This document shows positions 55,290 through 64,000 of a stretch of DNA of 64,000 bases, piece by piece. The first letter of the stretch is position 1. Every line of letters starts with the position of its first letter. The DNA lies in NCBI GenBank assembly GCA_029215795.1, contig JARDYH010000006.1, forward strand, positions 20,785,501 to 20,849,500, given 5' to 3'. The position numbers and the translations under genes were made by a program. This DNA comes from Anniella stebbinsi (Eukaryota; Chordata; Lepidosauria; Squamata; Anniellidae). The notes under the pieces were generated by a model that did no database searches, had not been told where the DNA came from, and worked only from the letters and a program-made list of their open reading frames with translations.

Positions 55290-55334
55290 GGTTGAAGTTG
55301 ACGTTTTCTCTGGGAAAGCTCCACTGTACTCCTC
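55251..55334 (-). CDS. RIN2: RIN2 coding exon 1 (start codon)
   Basis: The exon ends in codons for RGSFFK, the conserved RIN2 N-terminal motif, followed by donor GTACTG. A pyrimidine-rich acceptor ending TTCTAG precedes it. The proposed ATG is at 55289-55287 in a strong context (TCAACCATGG), giving [13 protein letters not shown]; human RIN2 has a methionine at nearly the same place. The 45 bases between acceptor and ATG are open in frame, so an upstream exon could extend the protein. If the acceptor is not used, the TAG just 5' of it stops the frame. Confidence 0.85.
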
Positions 55335-56233
55335 CTAGAAGCGAAGACATTTTTAATGGTTAGTCCAGTCTGTAGGAAATTCCTTTCTCAGCCACAGGAA
55401 CAGTCACAACAACAGTTTTGCCAAGATCTTTTCCTGTCAACAACACAGTGCTATTTATTTCCTACCACAGCCTTTAGCATATCCTTTTGGCCTATTATTT
55501 CCTGTGAATTGCACTTCAAATTAAGTGCTACTGGCATTTCCCCCCTCCTCACAAATGATCCCACAATTTGCTTCTCCTGGATTTTTACAGGGCTCGTTAA
55601 AAAGAATGCAAAGGCATAACACTTCCTTTGTTTGCTTGACCTCAGCCTAAAGTGCACATTGAGTAAATAATAGGTCACTACAATCATCCACATAAGATTA
55701 TAGATCTAATGTGTTACCAAGGAAAATTGCACCAAGATAGGCTTGTAAAAAAAGTAACTCGAGTTATAAGCGTGAGGAGCAAAAAAAACTTGGTTCCGGA
55801 CAGGGTGCAACCACAGAAAATGCAAACTCATTTTCAGGGCCAGGACTCAGCATGCAACCATGAAAGATCAGTGACTCTGAACATGTTCAGAGTGTTTGTA
55901 TCAGCTATATATAGCACTATCCAGAAATCTGGGACCAGAAAAAGAACAAAGTCTAGCAGCCCTCACTTCTGCTGCTATTAAGTTAAAATGTTACATTTAG
56001 GTGGCAATGTGATTTATCCTTGCATCTCTAATGATCCAAGCCCCCTATGCCTGGTATTGGTTGCTGCAAACAATATATCATACACAGTTGGATATAACTT
56101 TCTGTGGGGTTTGAAAAAATTAAAAGGAACTGCAGAAGGCTACAAATGTGATTGAAGAGCAATAGAGATAGGGGTGTTTTAATCCCTTTCTCCTCTGGCT
56201 ACTTCTCCACTCAAAATCTACTACTACTACTAC
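55335..56233. other. Sequence upstream of RIN2 coding exon 1; no further exon resolved
   Basis: A polypyrimidine acceptor and a possible branch site (GGACTAACCAT) lie just upstream of exon 1. No CpG island or TATA-like promoter is evident, so the promoter probably lies farther out. A (TAC)n run sits at 56220-56233. Confidence 0.4.
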
Positions 56234-56342
56234 TTTATTTATTTATTTATTTAATTTCTATACTGCCCAATAGCTGAAGCTGTCTGAGTGGTTCACAAAA
56301 ATTAAAACCATCAGGTACAGCATAAAAAATAAAACATGGAAG
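56234..56342 (-). mobile_element. 3' end of the old L2-like LINE (copy E), separated by insertion of copy D
   Basis: A (TTTA)n run is followed by TATACTGCCCAATAGCTGAA, GCTGTCTGAGTGGTTCACAA and AATTAAAACCATCAGG. This is the 3' end of the family whose body resumes at about 57950. Copy D lies between. Confidence 0.75.
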
Positions 56343-56353
56343 CTTAAAAACAC

Positions 56354-56354
<1 letters not shown>

Positions 56355-56399
<45 letters not shown>
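56355..56399. repeat. (ATT)n microsatellite
   Basis: A pure run of about 15 units forming the tail of LINE copy D. Confidence 0.95.
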
Positions 56400-56739
56400 T
56401 ATAACCCGCCTCTCCCTTCGGATCGAGGCGGGGAACACAATGTAAAATACAAAAATCACAAACAGTTAAAAAAAATTTAAACAAGAGAAAATGCATCATT
56501 AAAACATCTTAAAATTCATCCGGATAGGCCTGCCGGAAGAGAGCAGTCTTCATGACTCTCTTAAATTCATGACCATTCCATAGTCTGGGAGCGATGAAAG
56601 AGAAGGTCCTCTGGGTAACACTCGCCAGCCTAGTTCTGGCTGGCTTGAGTAAGTTCTTCCAACTTACTCAAGTGTGTGGGGCGGATTGTATGGGAGAAGG
56701 CGATCCCGCAGATAGCCTGGGCCCAAACCATGTAGGGCT

Positions 56740-57945
56740 TTAAAGCACTTTATACTTCGCCCAGAAACTGACTGGCAGCCAATGAAGTGATTTTAAAACT
56801 GGTGTAACGTGGTCACCCCTAGATGTACCGGTGACCAACCTGGCTGCCATATTTTCAACAACTTGAAGTTTACGGACTAGGCACAAAGGTAGCCCTATGT
56901 ACAGCGCATTGCAGAAGTCAAGCCTCGAAGTTACCAGCGCGTGCACTACTGTCTTTAGGTCTTCCAACTCTAGGAAGGGGCGCAGCTGGCGTATCAGCCA
57001 AAGCTGATAGTAGGCACTCCTGGCCGTCGCATCTATCTGAGCTGTCATCTGGAGTGATGGATCCAGGAGTACCCCCAAGCTGCGAACACAGTCTTTCGGG
57101 GGGGGGGGGTTAACCCCATCCAGAACTGGTTGACACACCTCCAAACCCAGGTTGGGGCCTTTGACAGCGAGCACCTCCGTCTTGTCTGGATTCAGCTTCA
57201 TCCAGCCCATTACCGCCTCCAAGCATTCATTCAGAGGAGACACACTATCCTTAGCTGACGATGTTGTCGAAGGCATAGAGAAATATATTTGGGTGTCATC
57301 AGCGTATTGATAGCACCTCGCCCCATGCCTCCGGATGAACTCTCCCAGCGGTTTCATGTAAATGTTAAACAGCATTGGGGAAAGGAATGCACCTTGTGGT
57401 ATACCACACAGCAGCTCCTTTATTGAAGAGCAGCTATCCCCAAGCATCACCATCTGGAACCTGCTCGAGAGATAGGATCGGAACCACTGAAGCACAGTGC
57501 CCCCGATTCCCAATTCCCCCAGGCGCTCCAGAAGGATACCATGGTCGATGGTATCGAAAGCCGCTGAGAGGTCCAGGAGTACCAGCAGGGACACACTCCC
57601 CCTGTCAATACTAAGGCGTAGATGATCCACTAAGGCGACCAAAGCGGTCTCAACTCCGTATCCTGCCCTGAAGCCGGTTTGAAATGTGTCTAGAAAATCA
57701 GTGTCATCCAAGACTGCCTGGAGTTGAAAGGCAACCGCTCTCTCGATTACCTTGCCCAAAAATGGAAGATTTGATACTGGCCTGTAGTTATTAAGGTCCA
57801 GGGGATCCAGGGAGGGCTTTTTTAGAAGCGGCCTTACCACCGCCTCTTTTAAACATGATGGAAAGCTTCCCTCCCTGAGAGATGCATTAATGATATGTTG
57901 TAAATGTGATCTAACTGTGTAAAAGTACATCCAGACTAAAACCAA
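56740..57945 (-). pseudogene. LINE reverse transcriptase, longest fragment (copy D)
   Basis: A 401-codon open stretch covers RT fingers, palm and thumb: [80 protein letters not shown] and an intact catalytic box, [13 protein letters not shown]. Then [16 protein letters not shown] shows a seven-residue deletion (RKNKLKL is missing relative to copy B). The frame shifts before the family's usual LFRQAYPDEF end, which is visible near 56520. The N-terminal endonuclease is absent, so it cannot be autonomous. The apparent start is not a true start. Confidence 0.88.
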
Positions 57946-59880
57946 GCAGCAATGCAGAGTTTTAAAATACTGATTTAAAACAGCAGAACTAAAAGACTAG
58001 AATGGTAAACTGCTAAAATACTGGTAAAATAAAACATCTTCACCTAGCGCCAGAAGGAGTTCAACATAGGTGCCAGGAGAACCTCTCTAGAGAGCTCATT
58101 TCAAGCTGGGGTACCACAGCAGAGAAGGCCCTGTTCCTGGTGGCCATTTGCTTCACTTCCTTTGGCAGGGGCTCATGGAGAAGGACCCCTGAAGATGATC
58201 TTAGGGTCGAGGCAAGTACATATGGGAGGAGGCTATCCTTCAGATAACCTGGCCCCAAGCCATTTAGGGCTTTGAATGTTAATACCAGCACTCTGAATTG
58301 GACATGGACATGGACTGGCAGCCAGTGCAGCTGGAAAAGTACTGGCGTAATGTGTACTTGTTGGCCAGTCCCTATTATTATTATTATAATTATTACCCAA
58401 GACAGTGTACATAATCTTCCTCCTCTCCATTTTTATCCTCACACCAACAACCCTGTGAGGTAGGTTGGGCTGAGAGTCTACGACTGGGCTAGAGTCACCC
58501 AGTGGGCTTCCATGGCCAAGTGGAGACTAGAACCTGGATCTCCCGACTCACGGTCCAACAGTCTAGCAACAACATCACACTGGCTCCCGTTAACAATTTT
58601 GCTGTCCTGTTTTGGCCCAGCTGAAGTTTCCAGAACATTTTCAAAGGCAGCCCCACATATAACGCATTGCAGTAATCCAGATGAGAAGTTATCAGAGCAT
58701 GGATTACTGTAGCTAGGCTATCTCTGTACAGGTAAGGGCATAATTGGTACATCAGCCTAAGCTGATAAAAGGTGCTCCTTGCCACTGAGTCCACCTGTGC
58801 TTCAAGTGACAGTTCTGGGTCCAAGAGCACCCCAAACTATGAACCCAGTCTTTAGAGGGAGTGCAACCCCATCCAGAATAGGTTGTATATCACGTAGCTG
58901 GGCAGATGAACCACCCACTAACAGTACCTCCGTCTTGTCTGCATTGAGTCTCAGTTTGTTGGCCCTCATCCAGGTCATTTCCGTGCTTAGTCACTGATTC
59001 AGAACAACCACTGCCTCACCTGGGTTTGATGAAAAAGAGTGGTAGAGCTGGGTTTCATCTGTATATTGATAACCCCTCAGCCCACACCTCCAGATAACCT
59101 CTCCCAGAGGTTTCATGTAGAAGTTGACCAGCATAAGGGATAAAATAGAGCCATGTAGAACCCCAAGGCCTAGTTGCCATGGCATAGAGCAATAACCCTC
59201 CAGCACCATCTTCTAGAATCGGCCATCCAAGTACGAGTGGAACCACTGCAGCACAGTGCCTCCAACTCCCAGCCCAGACAACCTATCCAGAAGGACATCC
59301 TAGCTGATGTTATCGAAAGCCTCTGAGAGATCTAGGAGAATCAACAGGGTCACACTCCCCTTGTCCCTCTCCCAGCAAAGGTCACCCCACAGGGTGACCA
59401 AGACAGTTTCCATTCTAAAACCAGGCCTGAAGCCCAATTGAAATGGATCTAGATAATCAGTTTCATCCAAGAGTGCCTGAAGTTATTCTGTAACTACTCA
59501 CTCAAGACCTTGCCCAGGAAGGGTATGTTAGCCACAGGCTTATAGTTGTTAACATCCTCCTGGTCCATGTTAGATGTTTTCAGGAGTGGTCGGATCACCA
59601 ACGCTTTTAAAAAGGCTGGCACCACTCCCTCTCTCAGGGAGGAATTTATAACTTCCTGGACCCAACCAAATATCCCTTCCTTGTTTGGCATGATAAACCA
59701 TGATGGGCAAGGGTCAAAAACGCAGGTGGTTGACCGGACATGGCCAAGCACCTTGTCCACATCTTTGGGCCTCAATAACTGAAACTCATTCAATAAAACT
59801 GAGCCAGACAGTGCTCTGGACGCCTCTACTATTTTCAGAAGCCACTTGTGCATAGCTCTAATATTTTCTACCAATTTATT
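57946..59880 (-). mobile_element. Old degenerate L2-like LINE body (copy E)
   Basis: Minus-strand frames show, in 5' to 3' order: VINSSLREGVVPAFLKALVI and VNNYKPVANIPFLGKVL (59874-59494); NFYMKPLGEVIWRCGLRGYQ with the catalytic box decayed to YTDE (59209-58991); LGVLLDPELSLEAQVDS-like and ALITSHLDYCNALYVGLPLK (58830-58495); and FKALNGLGPGYLKDSLLPYV (58291-58061). Frames are broken by many indels. It is interrupted by the SINE at 58367-58596 and, at its 3' side, by copy D. Confidence 0.88.
58367..58596 (-). repeat. tRNA-derived SINE nested in copy E
   Basis: On the minus strand the unit reads AGCCAGTGTGATGTTGTTGC, GACCGTGAGTCGGGAGATCC, AGGTTCTAGTCTCCACTTGG (B-box-like GGTTCTAGTCT). Then come CCCACTGGGTGACTCTAGCC, CTCAGCCCAACCTACCTCAC, AGGGTTGTTGGTGTGAGGAT and an (ATA)n end. 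This is a tRNA-like head, body and LINE-like tail. LINE coding sequence resumes on both sides. Confidence 0.8.
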
Positions 59881-60320
59881 GAATGATTTAGTATTATTGT
59901 TGCAAGTCCACCTAAGAGGAGGACTGAAGGTTCAAACAGTAATTTATAGCCTGCTATCTCTTTAATATTAATAACATTACCCTAAAGCTTTCTAATAAGT
60001 TAACATTCCCACCAGATACGGCAAACTTCTGCTTTATCTTGCATACATCTCAAGCAGTAAGCAAATGTTAAATAATACATCTTTTGTAATTTATATGGGG
60101 CATAATAACTTAATTAAAAGATTTTATAGAAATTCTCTTAAGCAGCAATATCCATAGCATAATCTGGCCTTCCTGAGAAATTAATCTGAAACATTTCCCC
60201 CATCTGTTCTTAATACCTACTTAAACATCTTCAATATCAGCTAACAACTTGTACAACTTTGATAACAACCATTATAATGAATCAATATAGATTCAAATTT
60301 TGTGTGTGAACTAAACAAAC
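59881..60320 (-). mobile_element. L1-like LINE ORF2 terminal remnant
   Basis: The minus strand at about 60110-59990 reads CLRCMQDKAEVCRIWWEC. This matches the Cys/His-containing C-terminal motif of L1-type ORF2 proteins (C-x-x-C ... HxxWxC-like). The flanking sequence is AT-rich and full of stops. Confidence 0.45.
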
Positions 60321-61579
60321 TATTGGACCAGGACAGCATTGGGTTTGCATAAATTCAAAGATGGGGACCAGCAAGCCTCAAAGTATTAAATCTGGATAGG
60401 AAACGATGGGGCAGTATCCAATGAAGTGCTTATGCCCCCGCCAATTCTTTTCTGGCCCGGCTGTTCTGTTGTGCAAGCAGTGGGTTTCATCAACTGCATT
60501 GTGCAAACAGGAGCCACCGCTTACAAAAGGGAGATTTCACATTTCCTAAGGAAAGCCACCAAATAAGCAGAAACGCAATCAGCGGGGCAGAAGAGAATTG
60601 GCAGGGGCGGAAGTGTCCCTGGATTCTGCCCAATACTATTCTCTTTTTACAAATAGTAACCATTTTGGAGCCATAAATTATGGTTATAATATCTCTTGGC
60701 TTGTTGAAAAGAATCAACATAAATATAGATGTCAATGGCAATATATTAGGGTCTAGGGGAGGCCTTAATTTATCAAATTTCTTTAATATTGCATTCCTAA
60801 AGACATTGGTATGATCTATACCAGTAGGCAACCTTTTTGGGCCCATGAGAAACTGCCTTGTGCACCACCACAAAAACGGCATGCTGCAGATGAAAGGATT
60901 AGCCTCTATCCATTTGTCAACTTCATTTCCTAAGGATGTCCCTGAGCCCCATGTGTGACCCATAGGCATTCATGAGAAAAGAAAATGGGAGCAGCCAGAA
61001 GCCCTCACTTTGCTTTGAAGTGATCCCAGCTGCCAGTAAGAAATGTTGTTATTATTATTATTTTTAAAAAAGTAGGAGGAATGGTCACCTTGATGGGTGC
61101 CAAAAAGGTGTTTGAGAGCGCACAGGTACTCAAGGGCCTAGGCATGACAACTGTCCTTGACTCCATCCTTTAACATCTGAAGAAATATTATTAGGGCTAA
61201 ATGCTGTGGGATAGTTCAGAGTCCCCCTCCTGAGGCCGTAGACACGCCTATAACCTCAGGAGGGGGACTTTTTGATCGTATCCCTCCCCCGGCCCCTCAC
61301 AGATGCCATGGAAAGAATCACAGCAGCTGCTTTTGAAGTAACAAAAAATGACCTTGGATGGCTTCAGGAAGGGTGAAAAAGGGGGCAGAATGGTACCATT
61401 GAATCGATAGTTATTTGGCTGTCTGCTTTTGTTGAAACTTATATATAAGTACTAGAAAGTTGATATGGGTATATGCAAATCTATGTACCGTACGTATATA
61501 ATTTTACCTCTTTTTTCCTCTCTTCTTCCTTTTTACAATTTTTGTTGTTGACATTTTACAATAAAAATGATACATATTT
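60321..61579. other. Upstream region; no gene seen
   Basis: A minus-strand open stretch (60969-60490) includes DKLRPPLDPNILPLTSIFML and resembles no family I recognise; it may be transposon debris. A GAGTCCCCCTCCTGAGGC / CCTCAGGAGGGGGACTT inverted pair lies at 61218-61270. Confidence 0.4.
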
Positions 61580-62046
61580 AAATGAAAATGATGATGATGA
61601 TGATATCCCACCTTATCCCCAGTACTGGAACTCAAGGCAGTTTACAAGATTAAAACATATAATTAAAACATATAAATATAAATTTACAAAAGTTAAAATA
61701 GAATTAAACCCACAGTAAAATTAAAAACATTTAAATTTTTAAAAAGCAGTAACAATTAAAACAAAAACAAAAAAATCCAATACATGCACACAGGTCCAGA
61801 GTATTTGCAAAGGCCTGCTGGAACAAAAAGGGTTTTGCCTGCCTCCGAAAGTGTAACAAAGAGGGAGCCAGTCTAGCCTCCCTGGGAAGGGAGTTCCAGA
61901 GCCTTGGAGCAGCCACTGGGAAGGCCCTCTTCCACGTACCCATCTGAGAGAAAGACTGAGAGAAATGAAGTTTTCCCCTCTGTAAAATAGCCTTTTGGAT
62001 CTGTAGTCTCATTAATCTCAATAAGACTGCTTCAACCACTTTTGAA
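61580..62046 (-). mobile_element. L2-like LINE 3' fragment
   Basis: A (GAT)n run is followed by the 3' UTR phrase CCCACCTTATCCCCAGTACT then GAACTCAAGGCAGTTTACAA. A minus-strand frame encodes RAFPVAAPRLWNSLPREARL and FRRQAKPFLFQQAF, the RT C-terminus of this family. The 5' end is truncated at about 62046. Confidence 0.8.
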
Positions 62047-62269
62047 TGCAAAACCTAACCTGAACACCTTTAGACAAACTATTTGGACTAATATCTTTTA
62101 GTCTTGTTCAAATCAGTTTACAAACCAATAAAAATCTAGTTGAAGCAATAAAATTTACGAAGTACAATAATTTTAGACCTCAAGGTGAGTTATTTAAATA
62201 CACATTGCATAGAAATGTGTGGTTGAATTTGGGTAACAGGAATGAAATATGCCCTTGAGAATTTATGGG

Positions 62270-63200
62270 AGGAGAAATATTTAAAATTGGTTAAAATTGA
62301 ATCCAGGCAAGGAGGTGGTGATGCTAGTATGGAATTGTCTATTGTCTGAATGGGATTATCTTACCTGTGATTAATTCATTTTCCAGATCTTTCTGATCAG
62401 GGCCGTTTCTACACCAGGCTGTTTGCCTGGGATGGCCCCCGGCTGGTCCGTGCACCGATGGTGTGTATTAGGTAGTTTCGGGATCGCCCTCCCTCCCTCT
62501 ACACCCCTATGGTGTAGAAAGGGCCCAGGTTAGGATCTTAGAGGTACCTCCTAAATATGGCATTGCCTCTAAGAAGCTGGTTAGAGTTGTTGCCTTTCTC
62601 CATCTTTGGCTAATTAAGGAGGCCTATTAAGGTCATCTATGCTTCTTAACTTCCAGGCTTAGTTGCTCCAATGTGCTTGATATGAGGCTGCCGTGGAAGA
62701 TGACTCAGAAAATTCAACAGTCCAGAATGCCATCTGACAGGTGTTTGAAGGTCTGGTCATATTCTACCTGTTTTGTACTAATGGCTACACTGTTGTCTTC
62801 AAATCTACTTCCCACCCTAGTTCAAGGTGCTGTCTTAATCTTTGAAACCTTGCACAGCCTGGTGCCTCATACACAAGGACCATTTCCTTGTTGAGTCCAG
62901 TCGTGGGTTTTATTGACTATGCTATCTTTATGACAAGTACAAACAATAACATCTTGTAGCAGGGCTTTTACAGTAGCCATTCCAAAGCTGTTGAACCTCC
63001 TTCCAGCATTGGTCAAGACAGCTATTTCCTTCCTTCGCCACAACCCCAAAGGGCTGCAACTTTTTAGCAAAGCCTTTGATTTAAGTCCTGCCACTGAAGC
63101 TTTTTTCGCAGAGTATTTTAACTATATTTTTATTGCTTTATAAACTGATTTGAACAACAGAAAAACTGTATAAAAGATTTTAATACATAAAAATAATGCT
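62270..63200 (+). mobile_element. Old degenerate L2-like LINE, split by a small element
   Basis: KLNPGKEVVMLV-like coding (TTGAATCCAGGCAAGGAGGT) is followed, after the insertion at 62400-62525, by MRLPWKMTQKIQQSRMPSD (family: TIQKLQLVQNAA) and a LFSKAFDLSPATEAFF-like end near 63075. Stops and indels are frequent. Confidence 0.6.
62400..62525. mobile_element. 126-bp inverted-repeat element, family D, nested in an L2-like LINE
   Basis: The left end GGGCCGTTTCTACACC and right end GGTGTAGAAAGGGCCC are inverted copies. A second mirrored pair lies inside. The right half matches the fragment at 11748-11815 in inverted orientation. It interrupts LINE coding sequence, so it inserted after the LINE. 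Confidence 0.8.
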
Positions 63201-64000
63201 CCTTCACATCAAAAGCTCCTTGCATGTACTAAGCAAGCCCATCTGGGAGTGAGCTATCCTAACCCTTCCTCCTGAATAGGATAGTTTACAACATGCAACC
63301 CACAATATGTGCATAGAATAAACACAGAGCCAGTGAGTTGAAAGCAGCTGGCGATGGGGGTGGGGGTGGCATGTTCAAAGTAAGGAAGAATGGCAAGGGA
63401 AAAGGTAAGCACTCCCTTCCCTCTCTCCCTTCTCCAGTGCAAATTGCCTTCTCCTGAGGAGATGGATTTGGTAAGACTTTACCATACCATGTAGCTGGCC
63501 CTTTAGGCACTCTTTCTGGTTAGACAGATACAGTGCATTACAGATGGCAAATAGAAATATGGATAGAGTTAAAACTGTCTAACTATAGCATTGATATGCT
63601 ATTCCCTTTATGTCCTTAGCTGATTCTGTTGCAAGGCCTTTGGTAAGCAAACCAGTTTTCTACCACTAGGGTAAATGGGGCATTCCAAAATTTGAACAAC
63701 CTGACTTTTATCAGCAAACATCCAAGTCTGATTGGGAGAATTAACAAAATCTCCAGACATCAGTAATAACATACCTTGGGGCAGAAATGTGGAGACAGGG
63801 CAAATCTTTAAATATCCTCCTGTATTCATATGAAGGGACAGATAAGATACGTTTCAGCAGCAATCCAAGTAATGAGTTGACAGCCAGAAAGTCAAAACTC
63901 ACCTCAGCCACAAACTTGCAGTGCCTGTGATATAGAGGTAATAAACTCAGCTAATCTTACCAGGCAATTGAAAGGATTACCAAAATAATATAAATGATTG
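63201..64000. other. End of window; no gene seen
   Basis: Anonymous sequence. No RIN2 5' exon, promoter or repeat can be supported here. Confidence 0.4.

Larger units (their letters stand above)
56343..57945 (-). mobile_element. L2-like LINE copy D, nested in copy E
   Basis: The copy has an (ATT)n tail at 56355-56399 and the CCCGCCTC/GAGGCGGG hairpin at 56405-56431. It then carries the RT C-terminus and a long RT frame up to 57945, where it is 5'-truncated. It interrupts copy E, whose 3' end is at 56234-56342 and whose body continues above 57950. High similarity to copies A and B suggests one young subfamily. Confidence 0.9.

Noticed and set aside
60490..60969. 159-codon minus-strand open frame as a gene
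   Set aside because: No recognisable domain; it lies between LINE remnants in AT-rich debris and looks like chance or decayed transposon sequence.
1..64000. CRISPR arrays, bacterial operons, riboswitches or phage modules
   Set aside because: No regularly spaced direct repeats with unique spacers, no dense coding and no Shine-Dalgarno-type signals; the window has vertebrate intron-exon and repeat structure.

Overview
The window is vertebrate nuclear DNA, most likely from a squamate reptile (lizard or snake). The evidence is a split gene with GT-AG introns and amniote protein sequence, CR1, L2-like and Tc1-like transposons, MIR and tRNA-derived SINEs, many inverted-repeat DNA elements, and long (CA)n, (TA)n and (ATT)n microsatellites. 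The squamate assignment is inferred from repeat types I recognise, not from a database search. I see no bacterial operon, CRISPR array or structural RNA gene.

The host gene is RIN2 (Ras and Rab interactor 2), on the minus strand across most of the window. I resolved eleven coding exons, at 55334-55251, 43669-43575, 36282-36090, 35117-35006, 31889-31817, 31139-31048, 25217-24087, 14955-14650, 12344-12213, 7750-7587 and 2331-2017. Every internal junction has an AG acceptor, a GT donor and matching phase. From the proposed ATG (55289-55287) to the TAA (2019-2017) the joined frame is 2652 nt, or 883 codons plus stop, close to the roughly 895 residues of human RIN2. The product has an SH2 domain, proline-rich SH3-binding motifs, an RH region, a VPS9 Rab5-GEF domain and a C-terminal Ras-association domain. 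It links Ras signalling to Rab5-driven early endocytosis.

The introns are densely colonised. Intron 10 (2332-7586) holds a Tc1-like element with an uninterrupted DD34E transposase and long terminal inverted repeats (3524-5275), a short foldback, a non-autonomous inverted-repeat element and a broken sestrin retrocopy. Intron 9 holds a truncated L2-like LINE, and intron 7 another. Intron 2 contains a CR1 inserted into an older L2, a 224-bp inverted-repeat element inserted into another L2, and L1-like debris. Intron 1 contains a 316-bp near-perfect palindrome and several small foldbacks. Upstream of the first coding exon, 56234-59880 is a nest: an old L2-like LINE interrupted by a younger L2-like LINE and by a tRNA-derived SINE.

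The observations most worth a second look are these. The SH2 domain has arginine at the FLVR position, where human RIN2 is known to have histidine. The Tc1 transposase is intact. Several small inverted-repeat families (at least seven sequence types, five with two or more copies here) look non-autonomous and are not obviously driven by anything in the window. L2-like copies share a 3'-terminal hairpin. I found no convincing new multi-gene system; the novelty here lies in transposon biology and one domain-level substitution.
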